A stretch of DNA of 64,000 nucleotides from Brevibacterium sanguinis (GTDB taxonomy: Bacteria > Actinomycetota > Actinomycetes > Actinomycetales > Brevibacteriaceae): NCBI RefSeq assembly GCF_003315415.1, contig NZ_QNSB01000002.1, positions 361,615 through 425,614 on the forward strand. Reading direction: 5' to 3'. The notes beneath the pieces are model-generated. The model made no database searches, was not told the origin of the DNA, and saw nothing but the letters and a program-made list of their open reading frames with translations. Made by a program: the position numbers and the translations under genes. The stretch's first letter is position 1, and the number at the start of each line of letters is the position of its first letter. Positions 37,241 through 46,100 of the stretch are shown here, one piece after another.

Positions 37241-38049
37241 CGCCGGCCGATTCGCGTGTTCTCGGTGACCGTGTCGCGGATCTCGGAATAGGAGTATGTC
37301 GACCGGGGAGTCGAGGACGGATCGGCGAATCCACGGGCCGTGTCGACTGCGGCGGTCAGTGCGGTGCGGTAGAGCAGAGAGCCGGTGCTGATCCGCGCGA
37401 CGCCGACGTCCGCCAGCTCCGCCCGGGTCATCCTCGGGGTGGCGAGGACATTGACGGGCAGCGAAGTGTGCTCGGTGATCCTCGCGATCGTCTCATGGTC
37501 GAGGTCTCCGGGGACGAAGATCCCGTCGGCCCCGGCCTCGGCGTAGCGATCGACGCGGTCGAGCGCCTCGGCGAGGTCGTCCAAGCCGGTCCAGAAGACG
37601 TCGGTGCGCGCATTGACGAACAGATCCGGATGGCGGTCCTTGACGGCATTGATCTTCGCCGCATGAGTGCCCGCGTCCGTGACCGAGCCGTGGGACGAGT
37701 CCTCGATGTTGATGCCTCTGACCGCTGAGGCGGAGTCCAGGAGTTCGTCGACCGCGTCCACGACGGCCGCCGGGTCCTGGCTGTATCCGTTCTCCATGTC
37801 GCAGGTCAGCATCGGCGCGTCCGCGAAGGTGCTGAGAGTGCTGAGGAGATCGAGGTTCCTCTGCCTGGTCAGGGCATGTTCGTCGGGGACTCCGGCGGAG
37901 GCGGCGACCCCGAGACTCGTCGTTCCGATGGCGGGGAAGCCCGCCGCCGCTAGTGTGAGGGCGGAGGCGACGTCCCAGGCATTCGGCAGCACGAAGGGGT
38001 CACCGGGGACGTGCAGGGCGAAGAAGTCGGAACTCGATTCTCTCCTCAT
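37237..38049 (-). CDS. isocitrate lyase/PEP mutase-family protein
   Basis: A 270-aa TIM-barrel protein. Family motifs are ALTLAAAGFPAIGTTSLGVA, MLTCDMENGYSQDPAAV (the ED(K/M)xxG-like metal site) and INIEDSSHG. The cysteine of the KKCGH loop of true isocitrate lyases is not evident, so a 2,3-methylcitrate-lyase, oxaloacetate-decarboxylase or PEP-mutase-like activity is open. It starts at ATG 38049, preceded by a leaderless -10 box TAGACT. Its start of translation is coupled to DUF488 downstream. Confidence 0.86.
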   Translation of the reverse strand: MRRESSSDFFALHVPGDPFVLPNAWDVASALTLAAAGFPAIGTTSLGVAASAGVPDEHALTRQRNLDLLSTLSTFADAPMLTCDMENGYSQDPAAVVDAVDELLDSASAVRGINIEDSSHGSVTDAGTHAAKINAVKDRHPDLFVNARTDVFWTGLDDLAEALDRVDRYAEAGADGIFVPGDLDHETIARITEHTSLPVNVLATPRMTRAELADVGVARISTGSLLYRTALTAAVDTARGFADPSSTPRSTYSYSEIRDTVTENTRIGRR

Positions 38050-38055
38050 CCGGCC

Positions 38056-38061
38056 AGTCTA
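38056..38061 (-). promoter_or_regulatory. -10 box TAGACT of the leaderless 38049 gene
   Basis: On the minus strand TAGACT (38061-38056) is followed by 6 nt and ATG 38049, so transcription would start at the initiation codon. No Shine-Dalgarno sequence is seen. Confidence 0.5.
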
Positions 38062-38138
38062 GGGCCGCCCGTGCTCCGCCGGAACGCCGACCCCGGACCA
38101 CCGGCTGTCGGCCGGCGGCCGGGGCCCGGCACCCCGGT

Positions 38139-38468
38139 TCAGCCTTCCCGGATGGTCATCCGGGAGATGTGATCGCCGACCACGTCGAAGGTGAACGAGG
38201 ATCGGCCATTGGCCCAGGTGGAGGACCAGTCGCCGATGACGGTGACCTGATCTCCCGCGGTGGTGACCTCCTCTGGGGTCAGCGTTCCGGTGGCGCCGAT
38301 GAACTCCTTGTCGCTCCATGCCTTGATGGCTTCGCGGCCGGTGAACTCCCGGCCCCAGTCGTCGACGGTTCCGCCCGAGGTGAACGCCTCGAGGAAGCCC
38401 TCCTCGTCGTGGGCGTTGACGAGGCCGATGAAACGGGCCACGGTATCAGGGATCTGCGGTTCGGTCAT
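38139..38468 (-). CDS. SnoaL-like/NTF2-fold protein
   Basis: A 109-aa protein of the SnoaL/NTF2 fold: FIGLVNAHDEEGFLEAFTSGGTVDDWGREFTGREAIKAW is the family's start, and the rest is beta strands. No catalytic dyad is clear. I chose ATG 38468, with AGGAGC nearby. It follows the SDR gene on the same strand by 50 nt. Ester/aldol-type polyketide cyclase or isomerase function is typical of the fold but cannot be assigned here. Confidence 0.8.
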   Translation of the reverse strand: MTEPQIPDTVARFIGLVNAHDEEGFLEAFTSGGTVDDWGREFTGREAIKAWSDKEFIGATGTLTPEEVTTAGDQVTVIGDWSSTWANGRSSFTFDVVGDHISRMTIREG

Positions 38469-38518
38469 GGGTGCTCCTGGTCGTCGGTGGTGAATGGTGA
38501 TTGCCTGACCGCGAGGGT

Positions 38519-39274
38519 TCAGCGTGTCGTGTATCCGCCGTTGGCGAGGATGGTCTGACCGGTGATCCACCAGCCCTCGGTGGCGAGGAACCGGACGATC
38601 GGTGCGATGTCCTCGATCTGGGTGAGCTGGTTGCCCATGGCCTGGGACTTGTGGAACTCCACCCGCTCCGGCGTCTCCTGGCCGTAGAAGAACGGGGTGT
38701 CCATGGGACCGGGGGCGATGGCCGTGACGGAGATGCCGCGTTCGCCGAATTCCTTCGCCGCCGCCCGGGTGAAGTGCTCGACGGGGCTCTTGCCGCCCGC
38801 GTAGGTCGAATAGCCTTCGGTGAACGCGGCGAGGAGCGAGGTGACGATGGTGATGATCGTGCCGCCGTCGCCGAGGCGCCTGCCGGCCTCCTTGATGAAG
38901 AAGTAGGCCGCCTTGGAGTTGATGTCGAACATCGAATCGTATTCGTCCTCCGTGGTCTCCGCGATCGGCTTGCGCAGGACCTTCCCGACCGTATTCACCG
39001 CGACGTCGATGGTGCCCAGGGCGGACGCGGCCTCCGCGAACAGCGACTCGACCGCGGCGGGCCGGGTGAGGTCCCCGGTGAGGAGGACCCCCTTGGCACC
39101 GTGCGACTCGACCGCTGCGAGGGTCGCCTCGGCCTCGGCGCGTGAGGATTCGGAGTTGTAGTGGATGGCGACGTCGGCGCCGGCCTCGGCCGCCTGTCGG
39201 GCGATGAGACCGCCGAGGTTCTTGCCTCCGCCGGCGATGAGGACGTGCTTTCCCCGAAGGGTGTGCTCGGTCAT
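38519..39274 (-). CDS. short-chain dehydrogenase/reductase
   Basis: A 251-aa classical SDR. The cofactor motif HVLIAGGGKNLGGLIARQ (GGGxNxG) differs slightly from TGxxxGxG. The catalytic tetrad region reads TIVTSLLAAFTEGYSTYAGGKSPVEHFTR, giving Ser, Tyr and Lys. The C-terminus, WWITGQTILANGGYTTR, is standard. The frame continues upstream through the intergenic region, but ATG 39274 is the first supported start. It belongs to a TetR-controlled divergent unit with the downstream SnoaL-like gene. Confidence 0.88.
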   Translation of the reverse strand: MTEHTLRGKHVLIAGGGKNLGGLIARQAAEAGADVAIHYNSESSRAEAEATLAAVESHGAKGVLLTGDLTRPAAVESLFAEAASALGTIDVAVNTVGKVLRKPIAETTEDEYDSMFDINSKAAYFFIKEAGRRLGDGGTIITIVTSLLAAFTEGYSTYAGGKSPVEHFTRAAAKEFGERGISVTAIAPGPMDTPFFYGQETPERVEFHKSQAMGNQLTQIEDIAPIVRFLATEGWWITGQTILANGGYTTR

Positions 39275-39295
39275 GAGAACTCCTGTCGTATCGGT

Positions 39296-39313
39296 GATAT
39301 GGGGTTCCATATC
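39296..39313. promoter_or_regulatory. palindromic operator between SDR and TetR
   Basis: GATATGG-GGTT-CCATATC: 7-bp arms with a 4-nt centre in the 63-nt divergent gap. The likely ligand is the TetR protein encoded alongside. Confidence 0.6.
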
Positions 39314-39325
39314 AACACTACACGA

Positions 39326-39331
39326 TAATAT
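39326..39331 (+). promoter_or_regulatory. -10 box TAATAT of the leaderless TetR gene
   Basis: TAATAT ends 6 nt before ATG 39338 and no Shine-Dalgarno sequence lies between, so a leaderless mRNA is predicted. Confidence 0.5.
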
Positions 39332-39337
39332 AGCGGT

Positions 39338-40039
39338 ATGACAGAGTTCCCGACTGCCGATACACGCACGCGCCTGCTCAATGCGGCCGCGGACCTCATC
39401 GCCGCGGAGCCCGGTGAGGACTTCTCCCTGCGTGCGGTGTGCGATGCGGCCGGTGTCAAGATGCCGACCCTCTACCACTTCTTCGGCAGCAAGCAAGGAC
39501 TCATCGACGCCGTCATCGAACGTGGCTTCGACATGTATCTGGGGGAGAAGACCGCAGCCGAATCGAGTGGTGATCCGATCCAGGATCTGCGGATGGGATG
39601 GGACGCCCATGTTGCCTTCGGGCTCGCCAACCCCGGCTTCTACACCCTGATGTACGGCAAAGTCGTACCGGGTTACTCGCCCGAGGCGCAGTCGCGACCG
39701 AGTGAGATCCTGCGGGGACTGACCGAACGGGCGAGTCAGCAGGGGCGTCTGGTGGTGTCGCCCGAGCAGGCCGCGGCGCACATCCTGGTGACGAACATCG
39801 GTGTGACACTGCGTCAGATCGTCCTCGGTGCCGAGGATCGCGAACTGTCGGTGGCCGTGCGTGAAGGCGTTCTGACCGCGATCACCGGAGCCTCGCAGTC
39901 CGAAGGCGAGGGATCGACGCCGTGGCATTCGATCGTCGAACACGCCGCCGCACACCCTGAAGTCCTGGGCGCCACGGAGACTCAGCTGCTCATCCAATGG
40001 ATCTCTCGGCTCCGCGACGGCCGAGCAGGGCAGCGGTGA
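39338..40039 (+). CDS. TetR-family regulator (second)
   Basis: A 233-aa regulator. The HTH segment DFSLRAVCDAAGVKMPTLYHFFGSKQGLIDAVIE (about 28-61) is canonical for TetR. The rest forms a TetR_C-like domain. It is divergent from the SDR/SnoaL genes and followed by the ADH gene 106 nt later; an operator palindrome lies in the divergent gap. It most probably represses its neighbours. The ATG is predicted leaderless. Confidence 0.88.
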   Translation: MTEFPTADTRTRLLNAAADLIAAEPGEDFSLRAVCDAAGVKMPTLYHFFGSKQGLIDAVIERGFDMYLGEKTAAESSGDPIQDLRMGWDAHVAFGLANPGFYTLMYGKVVPGYSPEAQSRPSEILRGLTERASQQGRLVVSPEQAAAHILVTNIGVTLRQIVLGAEDRELSVAVREGVLTAITGASQSEGEGSTPWHSIVEHAAAHPEVLGATETQLLIQWISRLRDGRAGQR

Positions 40040-40145
40040 GCACCGCGCGTGGTTGACCCACCTCGGCGACACCACGAGGATGGACACCGAGGTTGCCGTC
40101 GGCGCTCTCGTCGACGGTCGCACTCGACATCGTCAAGGAGGAGCC

Positions 40146-41186
40146 ATGCGCGCAGTCACGTACGTCAGCAACAACACGGTCGAGGTCCAGGACAAGCCCA
40201 TCCCCGAGATCGGCTCCGACGAGGTGCTGCTCAAGGTCGGCGGCGCCGGCCTCTGCCACTCCGACGTCTCGATCATCACCATGGGCGATGACAGTCCGCT
40301 CATCGGCAGCACCCTCGGCCATGAGGTCTCCGGCATCGTCGAGTCCTTCGGCGAGGATGTCCACGGCTGGGAGCCCGGCGACGCCGCGATCGTCTCCCTC
40401 ATCCTCTCCTGCGGGGAGTGCCGGGCCTGCCTGTCCGGACGTGACAACGAGTGCCACGTCGCCTACCCCCGCGACGCGCTCGCCCCCCTCTCCCCGGGAA
40501 TCGGCTCGCCGGGCGGCATGGCGGAGTACATCGCCGTGAAGTCCCGCCACCTCGACCCCCTCGGTGACCTGGACCCCGTCACCAGCGCGCCGCTGGCCGA
40601 CGCCGGGCTCACGCCGATGCACAACATCAACTCCGTGCGCGATCGGCTCACGGCCGACGCCACCGTCGTGCTCATCGGCCTCGGCGGGCTCGGCCACCTG
40701 GCGCTGCAGATCCTGCGGGCGACGACGGGCTCACGGATCATCGCCCTCGACACCGACCAGGGCAAGCTCGACTACGCCTCCTCCCACGGTGCGGACATCG
40801 TGCTGCCCTCCGACGCCGAGGCGGCGGAGGCGATCCTCGACCTGACCTCGGGTCGCGGAGCCGATGTCGTCCTCGACGTCGTCGGGGTCCAGCCGACCGT
40901 GGACCTGTCGACCTCCGTCGTCGCCGGAGGCGGCGCGATCCGGTTCATCGGCCTCGGCGGAGGATCGTTCCCCTATGCCGCCCAGAGCACCGAGATCGTG
41001 CCGTGGGGCGTCGACATCCAGCGCGCCTACGGCGGCACCCGCTCCGACATGCGCGAGGTCATCGCCCTGGCCAGGGACGGCAAGATCGGCGTCGAGGTGA
41101 AGAAGTACCCGCTCGACAACGCCGTCCAGGCCTTCGAGGACCTCGAGGCCGGGAAGATCCCCGCCCGAGCCGTCCTCGTGCCCTGA
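40146..41186 (+). CDS. zinc-dependent alcohol dehydrogenase
   Basis: A 346-aa MDR-family enzyme. The catalytic zinc residues appear as AGLCHSDV and GHEVSGIVESFG. The structural-zinc loop has CGECRACLSGRDNEC with all four cysteines. The NAD-binding motif is VLIGLGGLGHLALQ. It starts at ATG 40146 with AAGGAGG upstream. It converts a primary or secondary alcohol or the corresponding aldehyde; the natural substrate is unknown. It follows the TetR gene and may belong to its regulon. Confidence 0.9.
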   Translation: MRAVTYVSNNTVEVQDKPIPEIGSDEVLLKVGGAGLCHSDVSIITMGDDSPLIGSTLGHEVSGIVESFGEDVHGWEPGDAAIVSLILSCGECRACLSGRDNECHVAYPRDALAPLSPGIGSPGGMAEYIAVKSRHLDPLGDLDPVTSAPLADAGLTPMHNINSVRDRLTADATVVLIGLGGLGHLALQILRATTGSRIIALDTDQGKLDYASSHGADIVLPSDAEAAEAILDLTSGRGADVVLDVVGVQPTVDLSTSVVAGGGAIRFIGLGGGSFPYAAQSTEIVPWGVDIQRAYGGTRSDMREVIALARDGKIGVEVKKYPLDNAVQAFEDLEAGKIPARAVLVP

Positions 41187-41205
41187 CCCGGAGGTCTCAG
41201 GGTGA

Positions 41206-41247
41206 CCGGCCGCCCGCCATTCCTGGCCGGCCGCCCGCCATGCCTGA
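41206..41247 (+). repeat. 21-bp tandem duplication in the ADH/DinB gap
   Basis: Two adjacent 21-bp copies (41206-41226 and 41227-41247) differ at two positions. They lie between two convergent genes and look like recent slippage. Confidence 0.8.
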
Positions 41248-41269
41248 CCGGCGACCGGTGACCCCGCAC

Positions 41270-41791
41270 TCAGCCGTCGACGTCGCCGAGGTGGTGGCGG
41301 ACTTCGTGGAGCCCGTAGAGGGTCAGTCCGGTGAGGGTGAAGACCCGTCCGTCCGCGCGCCGGCCCGTCCGGGCCCACTGCTCCCCGTCGATGCGTGAGA
41401 GCACATCGGCGTAGTCCGCGGCCGCGTCACCCAGGTCGGTGCGAACCACGGCGGGGTCCTGACTCCGATAATCGGAGTCGACGGCCACGGGGTCGCCGTC
41501 GAACTTCGGCAGCTCCGGGTGCTCCTCGGTGAGGATGAGGCGGGTGCGGTCGCGGAACAGGGTGAGGATGTCGCGCATGTGGGCCGCGTACTCGAGGTCT
41601 GACCAGCGTCCGGGCCGCGATCGCTCGCGCACGTCAGACCGGCCGAGCACCCGTGCCCAGCGTGGCACCGACTCCCGGACGGTCGCCGCGACGCCTGTCG
41701 GGTCCTCCCTCCCGGTGAAGCCGCATTCGGCACAGCCCTCGTCGAGGACCTCGGCCCAGTCCTTGGTATCGGGGGCGATCTCGTTCGTCAT
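41270..41791 (-). CDS. DinB/DUF664-family protein
   Basis: A 173-aa four-helix protein of the DinB superfamily. Helix patterns include RWSDLEYAAHMRDILTLF and, at the end, GLTLYGLHEVRHHLGDVDG, giving the three His that bind a divalent metal. The start is ATG 41791 behind AGGAGG. In actinobacteria such proteins can be mycothiol-dependent transferases, but nothing here proves that. It has 21 nt to the next gene on the same strand. Confidence 0.8.
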   Translation of the reverse strand: MTNEIAPDTKDWAEVLDEGCAECGFTGREDPTGVAATVRESVPRWARVLGRSDVRERSRPGRWSDLEYAAHMRDILTLFRDRTRLILTEEHPELPKFDGDPVAVDSDYRSQDPAVVRTDLGDAAADYADVLSRIDGEQWARTGRRADGRVFTLTGLTLYGLHEVRHHLGDVDG

Positions 41792-41812
41792 GCTCTCTCC
41801 TCCTCTCCTCGG

Positions 41813-42175
41813 TCATCGTGACGCGCGGAGCAGCTCGGCGATGACCGTCGCCTCGCTGATGTCGTCGCGCTTCGCGGCCGTCAACAGGGTCAGCGGGCCG
41901 TCCTCGGCGTACTCACGGAGCCGCGCCAGCGCCTCGGCGCGCTCGGATTCCTCCAGCTCCGCCCGGTAGCGGCGGGAGAACTCCTCGAACCGCTCCGGGT
42001 CGTGGCCGTACCACTTCCTCAGGTCCGTCGACGGCGCCACGTCCTTGCACCACTCGGTGATCTCGGCCCGGTCCTTGCTCATCCCGCGCGGCCAGAGGCG
42101 GTCGACGAGGACCCGGGCACCGTCCTCGGGCTCGGGATCGTCGTAGACGCGGCGGACTCGGATAGCGGACATCAC
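41813..42175 (-). CDS. YeaO-like DUF488 protein
   Basis: A 120-aa member of the YeaO branch of DUF488. The signature VRRVYDDPEPEDGARVLVDRLWPRGMSKDRAEITEWCKDVAPS and later LTLLTAAKRDDISEATVIAELL are nearly diagnostic. The function is unknown. It starts at ATG 42175 (a second ATG follows). It is the second DUF488-type protein in the window but only distantly related to that at 36683. Confidence 0.87.
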   Translation of the reverse strand: MMSAIRVRRVYDDPEPEDGARVLVDRLWPRGMSKDRAEITEWCKDVAPSTDLRKWYGHDPERFEEFSRRYRAELEESERAEALARLREYAEDGPLTLLTAAKRDDISEATVIAELLRASR

Positions 42176-42282
42176 CTGCTCCGATCGTTGCTGCTGACAG
42201 GGCCCTCCTGGTGCCAGTGTAGGACGTCAGCGGCCACATCGTGAGGCCCCGGAGGCGCTCGCCGCACGCCCGGGATCCCGCG

Positions 42283-42288
42283 TATCGT
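42283..42288 (+). promoter_or_regulatory. -10 box TATCGT of the leaderless 42295 gene
   Basis: TATCGT ends 6 nt before ATG 42295, with no ribosome-binding site, so a leaderless transcript is likely. Confidence 0.45.
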
Positions 42289-42294
42289 TCGACC

Positions 42295-43038
42295 ATGGGA
42301 TTGACACAGCTGCTTCCTGACCCCCGACCCGATGTCGGCCTCGAGGAGGCATTCGCCTTCGCCGAGGACACGGTGCGGGCGGTGTTCATCGCCTCCGTCG
42401 ACGGTGCGGCCACCCTGTCGGGACGGGCCGGTGGGCTCGCGAACGCCTGGGACCGCTCGGTCTTCGCCCTCCACCGGGCCCTGGCCGATGTCATCCTCGT
42501 GGGAGCGGGAACCGCGCGCACGGAGGGCTACGGTCCCGCCGAGGACGACCCGGCCTGGAGGAGCATTCGGACCGGACGCGGCGCGACCGCCCCGATCGCC
42601 CTCGTCTCCCACGGGCTGGGCCTCGACTTCGACTCCCCGCTCTTCGCCGAGGCGCCCGGATCGGCCCGGACGATCGTCATCACCCCCGCGTCCGCCCCGG
42701 ACCACGCCCTGGAGAGGGCCTCCGCGGTCGCCGAGGTGATCGTCGCCGGTGAGACGACCGTCGACCTCCCAGCGGCGATCCGGGCGCTGCGCGAGCGCGG
42801 GCTGCGCCGCATCGTGTGCGAAGGCGGGCCGAGGCTGTTCACCGACCTGCTGCGCGCCGGCGAGGTCGACGAGGTGTGCCTGACCCGCAGCCCCTCACTG
42901 GTCGCCGGCTACGAGACGGGGATCCTCCACGGCGCCGAGTTCCCCGAGCCTCTCGACCTCGACCTCGTCAGGGCGTTCGCCACGGACGACAGCTTCCTCT
43001 ACCTCCTCTACCGCCGCGCCCGGACCCGGGGAGCCTGA
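42295..43038 (+). CDS. RibD C-terminal-like reductase (pyrimidine reductase family)
   Basis: A 247-aa DHFR-fold protein of the RibD-C family. It has VFIASVDGAATLSGRAGGLANAW at the active-site edge and LADVILVGAGTARTEGYG. The nucleotide-binding part is IVCEGGPRLFTDLLRAGEVDEVCLT. The pathway in riboflavin synthesis needs the deaminase and other rib genes, and none lies nearby, so a stand-alone role is possible. The start, ATG 42295, carries a leaderless -10 box. The 3' end runs into a tandem repeat. Confidence 0.83.
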   Translation: MGLTQLLPDPRPDVGLEEAFAFAEDTVRAVFIASVDGAATLSGRAGGLANAWDRSVFALHRALADVILVGAGTARTEGYGPAEDDPAWRSIRTGRGATAPIALVSHGLGLDFDSPLFAEAPGSARTIVITPASAPDHALERASAVAEVIVAGETTVDLPAAIRALRERGLRRIVCEGGPRLFTDLLRAGEVDEVCLTRSPSLVAGYETGILHGAEFPEPLDLDLVRAFATDDSFLYLLYRRARTRGA

Positions 43039-43070
43039 GACCCGCGGAGCCTGAGCCCGGGGAGCCTGAG
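43024..43070 (+). repeat. three 15-16-bp tandem repeats across a stop codon
   Basis: Copies begin at 43024, 43040 and 43056, each with the core GGAGCCTGAG. The first holds the last codons and stop codon of the RibD-like gene, so the tract may have slipped and altered the C-terminus. Confidence 0.75.
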
Positions 43071-43136
43071 CCCTGCCACGCCCCGACCCGCGGGCCACGA
43101 GTCCTGCCGAGCCCGCGGGGCCGGTCCCGCCGGCGC

Positions 43137-46100
43137 TCAGTCCCCGCCCGGACGGCGCGTGATCCGCACCCGCGGGGACGGGAGGTCGGGAGGCGAGGCC
43201 GCCGGCTGCTCCTCGAGCCGGGCGAGCACCTCGGCGATGGCCCGGTCGAGCTGCGGATCGTCGGCGGCGAAGAGCTGGGACGGGTCGTGCTCGACTTCGA
43301 TGTCGGGGTCGACGCCGTGATTCTCGACGTCCCAGCCCTTGCCCTCGAACCAGAAGGCGTACCGGGGCTGGGTGATCGACGTGCCGTCGACGAGGTCGTA
43401 GCGCCCGTCGATGCCGACGACGCCGCCCCAGGTGCGGACCCCGATGACCGGTCCGATGCCCTTGGCCTGGACGCGGGCGTTGATGATGTCGCCGTCGGAG
43501 CCCGAGAACTCGTTGGCGACGAAGGCGACGGGTCCGCGCCGGGCGTCCTCGGGGTCGGCGATCATCGCGTCGTAGCCGCGGGCCGCGTTCCAGGCGACCA
43601 CCCGGTCGGAGAACCGCTCGGCGACGAGGGCACTCGTGTGCCCGCCGCGGTTGTAGCGGACGTCGACGACGACGCCCTCGCATTCCATCGCCTGCCGCAG
43701 GTCGCGGTGCAGCTGGGCCCAGCCGTAGGCCATCATGTCGGGGACGTGGACGTAGCCGATGACACCGCCGGTCTTCTCCGCGACATAGTCGCGGCGGGAC
43801 CGCACCCAGTCCTGATAGCGCAGCCTCTCCTCGGAGGCGAGCGGGATGATCGCCACCGACCGGTCCTTCCTGCCCCGGCGCAGGGTGAGCTCGACGATCG
43901 TGTCGGCCGCGCCCGTGAGGTGGGCGGCGGGACCGCGCACCTCGTCGACGCTCTGCCCGTTGACGGCGACGATGAGGTCGCCCTCCCGGGCACCGACGCC
44001 GGCCTGCCGCAGCGGCGAGCGGGCTTCCGGTTCGCTCGACTCGCCGGGGAGGATGCGGGCGATCCTCCACCCCTGCTCGTCCCTCTCGAGGTCGGCGCCG
44101 AGGAACCCGAGTCGCTGCGACTGATCGCCCGGCGGCTCGGGTGGAGTGACATAGGCGTGGGAGGTGTTGAGCTCGCCGACGGTCTCCCAGAGGATGTCGA
44201 CGAGGTCGTCGTGGGTGAGCGCCTTCGCCGCGATCCGGCGCCAGCGCAGGGTCACCCGCTCCCAGTCGACGCCGTTCATGTCCGCCCGCCAGTAGTGGTC
44301 GCGCATGATCCGGGAGTTCTCGTCGAACATCTGCAGCCATTCGGCGCGCGGGTCGAGCTCGAAGCGCAGCCGCGACAGGTCCACCGACACCACGTCGTCG
44401 TCATCGTCGGACTCGACCTTGCGGGTCGCCGGCCGCACGGTGAGGTCCCCGTCGTCGAGGACGACGATGTGCTTGCCGTCGCCGGAGACCCAGCAGCGCT
44501 CGGCCTTCTCGACGATCGTCTCGAGCCGGCGCTTGGCGAAGTCAAAGTGCTCGATCGATTCGGTCGGCTTGCCGTCCTTGACCCCGGCGGCCTTCGTGCC
44601 GAGCTCGCCCTCGTCGCCCGATCGGATCCACAGCACACCGCCGTCGACGGCGGTGAGGTCGCGGTAGCTGCCGGAGACGACGGGGAACGGGACGATCCGC
44701 TCCTCCGCCGCCTCGAGGTCCACCTCGGCGGTGGTCACGGGCTTGGGCTTGTCCGCCTTCGGATCCTCCTCGGGTTCGCTGATCGCCCATCCGCTCGCAC
44801 TCGGGCCGAAGGGGGCGGCCTCGGTGGCGCTGAGCGGCAGCAGCCAGGGACGGGTCGTGCCGTGGAACGACAGGTCGAAGGCATGCTGGTTGTAGGAGGG
44901 GTCGAACGTGCGGTCGGAGAGGAAGGCGATGTACTTCCCGTCGGAGGTGAATGCGGGGGAGAAGTCGTTGTACTTCCCGGTCGTCAGGGCACGACCCGGG
45001 TGATCGGACTTCGTGTCGACGATGACGAGCTGTCCGAGCAGCTCCTCGCCCCGGGTCGGCTGGGACCACACGAGGTACCGGCCGTCGGGGGAGAACCGCG
45101 GCGACCGCGCCTCCCCGAACCCCGAATGCCCGACGACGCGGACGCGGCCGTGGGCGACGTCGACGAGGCGGATGTTCCCGTCGTGGGAGATCGTGGCGAG
45201 CAGCCTGCCGGTCGGGTCCGCGACCATGTGGAGGACACGGCCGAGCGCCCCGGCCCCGATCCGCCGCGGCGCCTCGGCGCCGGTGACGGAGCGGACCTCG
45301 ATCGCATCCTCCTCCTCGACGTCGGTGACGAACGCGGCCCTTCCCGTCTGCCCGAGGACGACGGGTTCGCGGGTGCGGATCGCGGAGTCGGCGCACAGTG
45401 CGCGGGCGGGTCCCTCCCGGTGGGTGAGCCAGAACGTCTTCCCCCGCCACTCGAGCACCGAGGCGTCGCCACCGTGGTCGGGGGTGAGGTCGCCGGGCCC
45501 GGAGCTCGCATCGAGGGCGAGCGGCTGCACCTGGGTCCCCGGCAGCGTCACCTCGACGGTCCGCACCTCGGCGTCGAGGCTCTCGAGGAGGCGGATCTCG
45601 CCGCGACTGTGCCAGATGATCCGGGTGCCGTCGGTCGTCGCATCCCTGACATAGCCCTCGGCCTCGGACTGGTGGGTGAGCTGCCGGGGAGCGGTGGTCC
45701 CCGTGTCCGCACGGGTGGCCAGCCCGTCCCAGATCCACAGATTGGCCTGCTCGTCGGCGTGATCGGGGAAGGTCGCGGCGCGGTCGGAGGCGAAGACGAG
45801 GGAATCGCCCACCCACATCGGATCGGTCAGCGGCGCCGTCTCCTCGCGCAGGAGCCGCTGCCAGCCGGCGCCCCGACCGTCCGGCTCTCCGGCGCGATCG
45901 AGCCACAGCCGGGGTGCGGTGCCTCCGCGGTAGCGCTTCCAGTGGGCGGGAGGCCGGGAGAACGGGGTCGACAGGGCCGTGACCCCACTGTGGTGGCGCG
46001 CGAGTCCCGACGCCCGACCCCAGTTCAGCCGGGTCACGGTGCCGTCGATGCCCACGGATCTCACGACGAGGCTGCGGACCTCGAACTCCGCAGCGTTCGA

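Noticed and set aside
38519..40123. A 534-codon frame joining the SDR to upstream sequence
   Set aside because: Its first part is antisense to the TetR gene and only the last 251 codons match SDR proteins.
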